Assembly: GCA_030650265.1 (NCBI GenBank)
Contig: JAUSEJ010000429.1
Span: 1 to 7,130, forward strand
Source of the DNA: Dehalococcoidia bacterium
GTDB taxonomy: Bacteria; Chloroflexota; Dehalococcoidia; JACPQF01
Length of the DNA: 7,130 nucleotides
Direction: 5' to 3'
The notes under the pieces were generated by a model. It had not been told where the DNA came from and ran no database searches. It saw only the letters and a program-made list of their open reading frames with translations. The position numbers and the translations under genes are program-made. Shown in pieces: positions 1 through 5,627 of the stretch (position 1 is its first letter; every line of letters begins with the position of its first letter).

Positions 1-1
1 A

Positions 2-178
2 CAGTTTGGCGCCGAGAAACTGACGGTGCATGTTGAGCTACTCAGCCACGGCATTGTCATACTGGAGGGCCTCGATCTCTCTAAAATTCTGGCTGGAGAA
101 TATCAACTGTGTTGCTTACCGCTAAAGCTGGACACTCGCGACGGAGCGCCTGCTAGAGTGATATTAATAGACAAGTAG
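2..178 (+). CDS. Putative cyclase / arylformamidase-like metal hydrolase, C-terminal end only
   Basis: Only the last 58 codons and the TAG stop (176-178) are present; the gene enters from the left edge. The reading frame is open from the first base. It matches the C-terminal end of the putative cyclase family (Pfam Cyclase, which includes kynurenine formamidase): a pattern LL..GIVILEGLDL (about residues 13-26), then G-E-Y and a C-x-LPLKL strand, then a DGAPARVIL ending. These hydrolases use a divalent metal; the metal-binding His/Asp residues lie in the missing upstream part, so activity cannot be judged. The hydrogenase promoter begins 14 bases after the stop and I see no terminator between, so some read-through is possible. 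The family call is fairly firm. The substrate is unknown: relatives cleave N-formylkynurenine, isatin and other small cyclic or amide compounds. Confidence 0.75.
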   Translation, partial: QFGAEKLTVHVELLSHGIVILEGLDLSKILAGEYQLCCLPLKLDTRDGAPARVILIDK

Positions 179-191
179 CGAGCACAAACCC

Positions 192-220
192 TTGACATGC
201 CTGGACAGTAGGCATATAAT
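192..220 (+). promoter_or_regulatory. Perfect-consensus sigma-70 promoter for the hyf operon
   Basis: TTGACA at 192-197 and TATAAT at 215-220 are separated by exactly 17 bases. This is a 12/12 match to the housekeeping consensus with optimal spacing. Transcription would start near 227-228, giving a leader of about 305 bases before the hyfB ATG at 533. There is no extended -10 TG. It lies in the first large non-coding gap, directly upstream of the riboswitch and operon. A promoter this strong would be expected to need control by repression or attenuation, and candidate elements for both are present. Confidence 0.9.
197..215 (+). promoter_or_regulatory. 19-bp inverted repeat in the promoter spacer, candidate operator
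   Basis: ATGCCT (197-202) and AGGCAT (210-215) form a perfect 6+6 inverted repeat around a 7-base centre, filling the space between the -35 and -10 boxes and touching both. Arm centres are 13 bp apart. The size and position suit a dimeric repressor that excludes RNA polymerase. It lies upstream of the expected start, so it is not a transcribed hairpin. The cognate regulator is not identified and no regulator gene is in the window. Confidence 0.5.
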
Positions 221-245
221 CTGGCGTATTGCAGACAGATTATAT
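214..245 (+). promoter_or_regulatory. Perfect 10-bp inverted repeat over the -10 box and start site, candidate operator
   Basis: ATATAATCTG (214-223) is repeated as its exact reverse complement CAGATTATAT (236-245) with a 12-base spacer. Arm centres are 22 bp apart, about two helical turns. The left arm contains the -10 box and the right arm lies just past the expected start at 227-228. Only the right arm would be transcribed, so the repeat cannot fold as an RNA hairpin and is better explained as a DNA site. The minus-strand TATAAT created by the right arm has no acceptable -35 partner, so a divergent promoter is unlikely. Confidence 0.5.
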
Positions 246-344
246 TTGGCATCCTGGATCATGGTCGCTGCTTTGGCGCCAGTACGCAGTCGGCACAATG
301 TCCGGGCTGGATCCGGCATACGCAGCAGAACAGAAGAAGCCTAT
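228..344 (+). other. Transcribed leader between promoter and aptamer, no clear feature
   Basis: About 117 bases of expected 5' leader. I see no convincing gene: reading frames here run on into the structured RNA and have no ribosome binding site. Weak pairing is possible, for example CTGC near 268 with GCAG near 286 around a TGGCGCCA palindrome, and the imperfect palindrome GCTGGATCCGGC near 306-317. None of these belongs to a structured RNA I can name. Confidence 0.4.
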
Positions 345-460
345 AGCCGAAGTCACCAGGGGGTGGCGCGGGGGAACCAACGGTTATTGGGGTGAATTCC
401 CCTTCTTGGGGATAGGACAGCGGCCTTTTCGTCCGAACCCGTCAGCTTACCTCGCAGGTT
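345..460 (+). promoter_or_regulatory. ydaO-yuaA (cyclic di-AMP) riboswitch aptamer
   Basis: The conserved blocks of the ydaO-yuaA class appear in order: GCCGAA at 346-351, GGGGAACC at 371-378, TTGGGGTGAAT at 387-397, and CCGAACCCGTCAGCTTACCT at 433-452 (the usual CAGCUAACCU with one A-to-T change). The pairing also fits: a short closing stem AGCC (345-348) with GGTT (457-460); hairpin 352-357 with 362-367; GCGGGG 368-373 with CCTCGC 450-455; small hairpin 375-378 with 382-385; a variable CCCC/GGGG hairpin 399-402 with 408-411; GGAC 415-418 with GTCC 431-434; and GGG near 389-391 with CCC 438-440. The class binds two c-di-AMP molecules and usually turns genes off when bound. A terminator follows directly, giving it an expression platform. 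The exact ends of the closing stem are uncertain; AAGCCT 337-342 with AGGTTT 456-461 is an alternative. Confidence 0.9.
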
Positions 461-465
461 TTGAG

Positions 466-510
466 GGGGCCTACTCGAATGCCATATGTGCATCCGGGAG
501 GCCTCTTTTT
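466..510 (+). terminator. Intrinsic terminator, expression platform of the riboswitch
   Basis: GGGGCCT (466-472) pairs with AGGCCTC (499-505, one G-U pair). The stem continues, after a bulged A473, with 474-477 paired to 495-498, one A-C mismatch, and 479-482 paired to 490-493, closing on a 7-base loop. Five T's follow at 506-510. The hairpin lies between the aptamer and hyfB, so termination here would abort the operon. The 3' aptamer strand CCTC (450-453) could alternatively pair with GAGG (463-466) at the terminator base, a possible switch for antitermination. That pairing is inference. Confidence 0.8.
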
Positions 511-532
511 GTGTCTGAAGAAAGTGGCTAGC

Positions 533-2542
533 ATGAGTATCGAACCCTATTTATCTTTGGCGCCGGTGGCGATCTTCTTGCTGGGGTCGCTTCTGGCGCC
601 GCTAGATCGAAATCTTAACGGTAAGGCAGCGCATCTGGTCGCCCTGATCGGGAGCACACTGGGCGTCTTTGTCGCCGTTCGCGCCCTGCTTTTGGGTCTG
701 ACTCAAGACCTGCTAACCTTCCCCGTTGCGCCGTTTGCCAACCTGAGTTTTCGCATCGATCCCCTCTCTGCTTTCTTCTTACTTGTAATCTGCATCATCG
801 CTGTCGCCTGTTCGATCTACGCCATCGGCTATGTGGGCAGTGGACACGGCTCGACTGTCGTTCTCGGTGCGGCGTTTAACGGGTTCATCGCCTGTATGAT
901 CTTAGTGGTGTTAGCCAGCAGCGTGTTTGCCTTTCTTTTCGCCTGGGAAGCAATGTCCCTGGTGTCATTCATACTGGTCGTCAACAATCATCGCCACAGT
1001 GAAGTCCGTCGATCCGGCTATATCTACCTCGTGATGACGCACGCCGGAACGGCGTTTCTCGTCGTCGGCTTCTTTGTCTTGTACGCATTTGCCGGCAGTT
1101 TGGACTTCGAGGGCCTGAGAACGGCTGCCGCGGGTCTTCCATCATTCAGTCGCGATCTCGTCTTTTTGGCAGCCCTCGTCGGCTTTGGCACCAAAGCAGG
1201 TATCATCCCCCTGCATATCTGGCTACCACGCGCCCACCCGGCGGCGCCAAGCCACGTGTCAGCTCTAATGAGCGGTGTGATGATCAAAACGGCGATCTAC
1301 GGATTATTGCGTGTTTGCTGGGACCTGATCGGCCCCGGGCCCGCCTGGTGGGGAGGACTTATTCTGGCGTTAGGAGTGGTGTCGTCCGTTCTGGGCGTGC
1401 TTCACGCCCTAATGCAACACGATCTCAAGCGACTGCTGGCGTACCACAGTGTGGAGAACATTGGCATTATCCTGATCGGTCTCGGCGCGGCCTTTCTCCT
1501 TTTCCCGCTGGGTCAGCCGGTCCTGGCTGCCTTGGCTCTCCTGGCCTGCCTCTACCACGTGCTCAATCACGCCGTTTTCAAAGCGCTGCTTTTTCTTGGT
1601 GCCGGCGCTGTTCAGCATGTGACTCGCACGCGAGACATGGAGGCGCTGGGCGGTCTGATCCGGTACATGCCGTGGACGGCTGCAAGTTTTCTCGTCGGTG
1701 CGGTCGCGATCTCTGCTCTGCCGCCACTCAACGGTTTCGTCAGTGAGTGGCTGACCTTCCAGTCCCTGTTGGCTTTGGGCGCCAGTACAGCGAGCCCGGT
1801 TCTGGCGGTGGGCGCCGCCATCGCCGCGGGCTGCCTGGCGTTGACGGGAGGCCTGGCGGCGTTCTGCTTCGTAAAGGCCTTCGGCATAACCTTCCTGGGC
1901 ATGCCGAGGAGCGATGCGGCGAAGGACGTTAAAGAGGTCGGGTTGCCGATGCTGCTAGGTATGGGCCTTTTGTCCCTGCTTTGCCTGGGTCTCGGCTTAT
2001 TTCCCTCTATCGTGGTCCGACTGATCGATCCCGTCACGCTAGCGCTGGCGCAGGCCCCGGCTCAACCAATGCTGAGCATCCTGCCCGCGACGGCGTCAGC
2101 CGGCAGAGGCGCGATCGCCCCTCTTGCCATCTTCTGTGCGATCGCCGCTCTTGGCGGACTGGCGCTGATACTAGGCCGGGTTATCGGCGGCGTTGTGCGC
2201 ACCCGCACGGCACCGCCCTGGAGTTGCGGCATTGAGCTTGAGCCATCAATGCAGTACAGCGCCACGGCCTTTGCCAAGCCAATCCGAATTATCTTTCGCT
2301 CTCTAATCCGTCCGTATCGAGAGGTCAAGCGGGAGCATAGCTCAGGAATCGATTATTTCGTATCAGGCGTTCGCTACGAAGGCGGGGTTCATCCTATTTA
2401 TGAGCGGTATCTCTATCAACCAGCCGTACGTACCCTGCTCGCTATGGCCCGTCATGTTCGCCTGCTGCAAAACGGCAGCCTTCGAACCTATCTAATTTAC
2501 ATCTTCGCAACGCTCGTTGTAGTGTTGCTGCTCACGCGGTAA
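533..2542 (+). CDS. hyfB: Hydrogenase-4 component B, antiporter-like membrane subunit
   Basis: An integral membrane subunit of 669 residues, close to E. coli HyfB (about 672). It belongs to the proton-antiporter family shared with NuoL and MrpA and should conduct H+ or Na+ when the hydrogenase turns over. Key charged residues are present: E139 in FAWEAMSL, K221 in GTKAGIIPLH, H228 and H235 in HIWLPRAHPAAPSHVSALM, K252 in MIKTAIYG, and K299 and H305 in DLKRLLAYHSVENIG. The C-terminal part has the HyfB/HycC-type SCGIELEPSMQYSATAFAKP segment (W-D-C-G in many relatives), a cytoplasmic stretch, and a last helix after QNGSLRTYLIYIF. I chose ATG 533 because it gives the family N-terminus. In-frame TTG 461 and ATG 479 would lie within or before the terminator hairpin. 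The ribosome binding site is weak (a GAAG/AGAAAG run at 517-524), unlike the downstream genes. It is the first gene of the operon and is followed by hyfC after 11 bases. Confidence 0.93.
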   Translation: MSIEPYLSLAPVAIFLLGSLLAPLDRNLNGKAAHLVALIGSTLGVFVAVRALLLGLTQDLLTFPVAPFANLSFRIDPLSAFFLLVICIIAVACSIYAIGYVGSGHGSTVVLGAAFNGFIACMILVVLASSVFAFLFAWEAMSLVSFILVVNNHRHSEVRRSGYIYLVMTHAGTAFLVVGFFVLYAFAGSLDFEGLRTAAAGLPSFSRDLVFLAALVGFGTKAGIIPLHIWLPRAHPAAPSHVSALMSGVMIKTAIYGLLRVCWDLIGPGPAWWGGLILALGVVSSVLGVLHALMQHDLKRLLAYHSVENIGIILIGLGAAFLLFPLGQPVLAALALLACLYHVLNHAVFKALLFLGAGAVQHVTRTRDMEALGGLIRYMPWTAASFLVGAVAISALPPLNGFVSEWLTFQSLLALGASTASPVLAVGAAIAAGCLALTGGLAAFCFVKAFGITFLGMPRSDAAKDVKEVGLPMLLGMGLLSLLCLGLGLFPSIVVRLIDPVTLALAQAPAQPMLSILPATASAGRGAIAPLAIFCAIAALGGLALILGRVIGGVVRTRTAPPWSCGIELEPSMQYSATAFAKPIRIIFRSLIRPYREVKREHSSGIDYFVSGVRYEGGVHPIYERYLYQPAVRTLLAMARHVRLLQNGSLRTYLIYIFATLVVVLLLTR

Positions 2543-2553
2543 GGAGACGCCAG

Positions 2554-3483
2554 GTGAATCAGCTTGTTTTCCTTCTCATAGCCAACCTTGGCCTTGCTCT
2601 GCTGGCATCGCCACTACTCAACGGAATAATCAAATCGACGAAGGCTGGCTGGCAGATTCGGCGCGGCCCGGGAGTGTTGCAGCCGTGGTTTGACATTTGG
2701 AAGTACCTCGGTCGCGAGAGTGTCGTCTCAAAGCATGCTTCATGGCTCTTTCGCTTCGCTCCTTATGTCTACTTCGGCGCCCATTTGGCCGCTGCCGGTC
2801 TTGTGCCCACCATCATGATCTTCTCGCCTCTTGGTGGAGTCGGTGATGTCATCGTTCTTGTTGGTTTGCTTGCGCTGGCTCGCTTCTTTCTGGCGCTGGC
2901 GGGCCTGGACACGGGCAGTAACTTCGCTGGCATGGGCACGAGCCGGGAGCTCGCCTTCGCCGCCCTGGTTGAACCGGCGTTTCTGCTTGCCCTGTTCGCT
3001 CTGGCTATTCCCGCTGGCTCGACGGACCTGGGGGTACTTGTCGGCGACGGGAGTATCACTGTGAGCCGGATTTTGGCCATGGGAGCGCTGTTCATTGTGG
3101 CCATAGCCGAAACCGGGCGGATTCCCGTCGATAATCCGGATACCCATCTGGAATTGACGATGGCGCACGAAGGAATGCTTCTCGAATACTCTGGTCGTCC
3201 CTTGGGTCTGCTGCTTTGGGCTACCCACATCAAGCAGTTCGTGGTGCTGTCACTTCTGGTGGCGCTGTTTCTCCCCTGGGGCATCGGCCGGGAATTGACG
3301 GCCGGTGCAATTGCCGTCGGGCTTGCCGCTTACCTGACGAAATTGGTTGCACTAGGACTGGTCCTGGCTGTCGTGGAGACGGCCAATGTTAAGCTTCGCA
3401 TCTTCCGCGTTCCCGAGTTGCTGGGAGCGGCAAGCCTTCTTGGCGTGCTGTCCATCACTTCAGTTTACTTGATTGGAGGCTAG
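2554..3483 (+). CDS. hyfC: Hydrogenase-4 component C, NuoH/HycD-like membrane anchor
   Basis: A polytopic membrane protein of 309 residues (E. coli HyfC about 315) that connects the soluble hydrogenase module to the membrane arm and forms the start of the ion path, as NuoH does in complex I. Family motifs are intact: the cytoplasmic loop with RRGPGVLQPWFDIWKYLGRE (about 36-55), GLDTGSNFAGMG (117-128), AETGRIPVDNPDTHLELTMA (185-204), and HEGMLLEYSGRP (205-216), including E186, E200, E206 and E211. The start is GTG at 2554, set by the strong AAGGAGA at 2541-2547, which overlaps the hyfB stop codon. The TAG stop is directly followed by hyfE. The intact acidic loop indicates a functional anchor rather than a degenerate copy. 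Confidence 0.93.
   Translation: MNQLVFLLIANLGLALLASPLLNGIIKSTKAGWQIRRGPGVLQPWFDIWKYLGRESVVSKHASWLFRFAPYVYFGAHLAAAGLVPTIMIFSPLGGVGDVIVLVGLLALARFFLALAGLDTGSNFAGMGTSRELAFAALVEPAFLLALFALAIPAGSTDLGVLVGDGSITVSRILAMGALFIVAIAETGRIPVDNPDTHLELTMAHEGMLLEYSGRPLGLLLWATHIKQFVVLSLLVALFLPWGIGRELTAGAIAVGLAAYLTKLVALGLVLAVVETANVKLRIFRVPELLGAASLLGVLSITSVYLIGG
3475..3479 (+). promoter_or_regulatory. Ribosome binding site of hyfE, decides its start
   Basis: GGAGG lies inside the last codons of hyfC, five bases before ATG 3485. It overlaps the alternative TTG at 3473, which therefore cannot be the start. Confidence 0.85.
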
Positions 3484-3484
3484 G

Positions 3485-4153
3485 ATGGCCACATTGGATA
3501 TCGAGACCGCTCGCCGCATCGTGGATGGCATCGCCATTCTGCTTATGTCAACTGCCCTTGCTTCGGTGCTGACTCGAAGACTGGATAGGTCAATCTATCT
3601 GTTGGCCCTGCAGGGGTTGTTGCTGGCGGCCGCTACGACCGTCGTGGCCCTCAAGACGGGCACCGGTCATGCCTACTTCGCTGTCGCACTCACAGTTGCA
3701 GTGAAGGTTCTTTTGGTTCCCGGCATCCTTCTGTATGCCCTTCATGAGATCAGGATCAAGCGGGAGATCGAGGTTGTCCTCTCCCGCCGTCTGACTTTTC
3801 CCCTGGCGGTCGGACTGATAATGTTAGCCTACTACGTGGCCGGCCCCTATGCGTCGCTCGACGGATTTCTGGCGCGAAACGCCTTGCCAGCCGCTATGTC
3901 CACCCTACTCATCGGCCTGTTGACCATGCTCACGCGCAAGAAGGCCCTATGCCAGGTGGCCGGAATCGTTGCCATGGAGAACGGTCTCTACCTGATGGCT
4001 GTCGTCGCCACCCAGGGGTTGCCCCTGGCCGTCGAGTTGGGCGTCGCCGTCGATGTGGTGGTTGGCGTACTCGTTATGGGGGTGTTCGCGCGCCAGATTC
4101 ATCGTACCTTTGATTCAACAAATACCGATAGGCTCCAATCATTGCGAGGGTAG
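3485..4153 (+). CDS. hyfE: Hydrogenase-4 component E, membrane subunit with NuoK-like segment
   Basis: A hydrophobic protein of 222 residues, similar in length to E. coli HyfE (about 216), also called HycP in mycobacteria. Group 4 hydrogenases use it in the membrane arm next to the antiporter-like subunits; its C-terminal half resembles NuoK and carries buried acidic residues thought to take part in ion transfer. Visible features are several membrane helices, K74 in LTVAVKVLLVPG, a basic loop around 85-100 (EIRIKREIEVVLSRR), E165 in VAMENGLYL, and E184 with D190 in VELGVAVDVVVGVLVMG. The ATG at 3485 lies one base after the hyfC stop and has GGAGG at the right distance. The C-terminal tail (about 208-222) is polar and probably cytoplasmic. 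hyfF starts four bases after the stop. Confidence 0.9.
   Translation: MATLDIETARRIVDGIAILLMSTALASVLTRRLDRSIYLLALQGLLLAAATTVVALKTGTGHAYFAVALTVAVKVLLVPGILLYALHEIRIKREIEVVLSRRLTFPLAVGLIMLAYYVAGPYASLDGFLARNALPAAMSTLLIGLLTMLTRKKALCQVAGIVAMENGLYLMAVVATQGLPLAVELGVAVDVVVGVLVMGVFARQIHRTFDSTNTDRLQSLRG
4146..4150 (+). promoter_or_regulatory. Ribosome binding site of hyfF, decides its start
   Basis: GAGGG lies within the last codons of hyfE, seven bases before ATG 4158. It supports that ATG over in-frame starts up to 105 bases upstream, which would overlap hyfE. Confidence 0.8.
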
Positions 4154-4157
4154 TCAA

Positions 4158-5627
4158 ATGGAATTACTTATTCTCCTATCCGCGCCCCTGCTAACCGGTC
4201 TGCTCTGCCGGCTTTTAACCGGCCCAAGCCGGGCCGGAAGGGCTAACGCCGTTGGCGCAACGGTCACGCTCAGCGCCGGATTGGCCTTGGTCTCCCGCGT
4301 TTTTGGCAGTGGCCCAATATTCGCCCTTGGCGACATGGTCTACATCGATGCGCTTGGCGCCCTCATCATTTTCACCATAGTAGTAATCGGCTTTCTGGCG
4401 GCGCTTTATTCCAACGGGTATTTGGCGCATGATGTCGCTGATAAGAAGATAACAGCCGATCAACTTGGCTGGTACTACCTGGGCTACCATGCCTTCGTTT
4501 GGACGATGCTGGTAACGTCGGTGGTGAACAATATCGGTCTTCTCTGGGTCGCCATCGAAGCCACAACGATCATTTCTGCAATTCTCGTTGGATTCTATCG
4601 ATCCAAGGCCGCCCTTGAAGCCACCTGGAAGTATCTCGTTCTCTGCACGGTGGGAATCACCTTTGCCTTTTTTGGTGTGCTGTTGACTTATTACGCATCG
4701 ATTCACGCTCTTGGCGCAGAGGCCGGCCTCACTTGGACGACATTGGTGGCCCACGCCGGCGAACTGGACCCGGGCTTGATGAAGCTCGCCTTCGTCTTCA
4801 TTCTTGTCGGCTTTGGCACGAAAGCAGGCTTCGCACCGTTGCACAACTGGCTCCCCGATGCCCACAGTCAGGCGCCATCGCCGGTGAGCGCAGTCCTTTC
4901 AGCGGTGCTTCTGAAGTGCAGCCTCTACGGTATTTTGCGTTTCCATTTGATCATGCTAGGCGGGTCCGACCCCGAGTTCTCCTCTAGACTTCTTCTTGGC
5001 TTTGGTCTATTGTCCGTGGTCGTGGCCGTGCCGTTTATCCTCGTCCAGCGCGACTTGAAGCGCCTGCTGGCTTACCACAGTGTCGAGCACATAGGCTTGA
5101 TCGCCGTCGCCATCGGACTGGGCGGGCCGCTGGCCCTATACGCCGGGCTGTTGCACTTGTTCAATCACGCTGTGGCCAAGGCGCTGCTCTTTTTCGTGGC
5201 TGGCAACTTATCGCAACGTTATGGGACAACGCAAATGACCCGTATCCGCGGCGCTATGCAGACCATGCCCTTGACGGGGACATTGCTTCTGATGGGCACC
5301 CTCGCTATTACCGGGGTGCCACCGTTCGCCATATTCGTTACAGAGTTCGGCATAGTCGGCGTGAGCTTTGCCCGGGGTAACTACGTAGTAGCGATTGCTC
5401 TGGTGATCGCCCTGGCCATCGTGTTTGCCGGTGCTTTCGGACATGCCATGGATATGGCTCTTGGAAGGCCATCACTGCGTTTGTCTCCGGTAGGTGTCGG
5501 GTCCTTAGGCGTGATAGCTCTCGTCATTCCTGCTGTTTTCATGTTTCTTTTTGGTGTCTATGTGCCGACGCCAGTAAGCGAGGCCTTGCAGCAAATTGTG
5601 CTCATCTTCGGGGGAGGTAAAGTGTAA
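4158..5627 (+). CDS. hyfF: Hydrogenase-4 component F, second antiporter-like membrane subunit
   Basis: A proton-antiporter-family membrane protein of 489 residues, shorter than E. coli HyfF (about 526), comparable to HycQ of mycobacteria. Expected role: ion translocation beside HyfB. The same charged network as in HyfB is visible: E134 in LLWVAIEATTI, K222 in GTKAGFAPLHNWLPDAHSQA, K253 in VLLKCSLYG, K301 in RDLKRLLAYHSVEHIG and H307. A later segment LFNHAVAKALLFFVAGNLSQ and the GVPPFAIFVTEF motif are typical of HyfF/HycQ and related NuoN/MrpD-like proteins. The start is ATG 4158, in family register and preceded by GAGGG. The TAA stop overlaps the hyfG ATG by one base (TAATG), and the last codons carry the hyfG ribosome binding site, so the two are probably translationally coupled. 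No hyfD lies between hyfC and hyfE, so HyfB and HyfF are the only two antiporter-like subunits here. Confidence 0.93.
   Translation: MELLILLSAPLLTGLLCRLLTGPSRAGRANAVGATVTLSAGLALVSRVFGSGPIFALGDMVYIDALGALIIFTIVVIGFLAALYSNGYLAHDVADKKITADQLGWYYLGYHAFVWTMLVTSVVNNIGLLWVAIEATTIISAILVGFYRSKAALEATWKYLVLCTVGITFAFFGVLLTYYASIHALGAEAGLTWTTLVAHAGELDPGLMKLAFVFILVGFGTKAGFAPLHNWLPDAHSQAPSPVSAVLSAVLLKCSLYGILRFHLIMLGGSDPEFSSRLLLGFGLLSVVVAVPFILVQRDLKRLLAYHSVEHIGLIAVAIGLGGPLALYAGLLHLFNHAVAKALLFFVAGNLSQRYGTTQMTRIRGAMQTMPLTGTLLLMGTLAITGVPPFAIFVTEFGIVGVSFARGNYVVAIALVIALAIVFAGAFGHAMDMALGRPSLRLSPVGVGSLGVIALVIPAVFMFLFGVYVPTPVSEALQQIVLIFGGGKV
5613..5617 (+). promoter_or_regulatory. Ribosome binding site of hyfG inside hyfF
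   Basis: GGAGG within a GGGGGAGG run at the 3' end of hyfF, nine bases before ATG 5627. It supports the overlapping TAATG stop-start junction. Confidence 0.8.

Noticed and set aside
239..267. Divergent minus-strand promoter using the TATAAT in the right arm of the inverted repeat
   Set aside because: No -35-like hexamer at 16-18 bases and no minus-strand gene to serve.
240..330. Sigma-54 (-24/-12) promoter as in E. coli hyf
   Set aside because: GGCA and GGCAC words near 248 and 291 have no TTGCA-type partner at the required distance.
385..402. FMN riboswitch suggested by GGTGAATTCCCC
   Set aside because: The rest of the FMN aptamer is absent, whereas the surrounding blocks match the ydaO-yuaA aptamer in order.
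192..531. Short + strand reading frames at 192-395 and 229-531
   Set aside because: They cover the promoter, leader, aptamer and terminator, have no ribosome binding site and encode no recognisable protein.
461..532. N-terminal extension of HyfB from TTG 461 or ATG 479
   Set aside because: The 24 extra residues are not HyfB-like and are encoded by the terminator hairpin and T-run.
2740..3284. Two long minus-strand reading frames antisense to hyfC
   Set aside because: They are low-complexity, charge-rich translations opposite conserved hyfC motifs, with no family resemblance.
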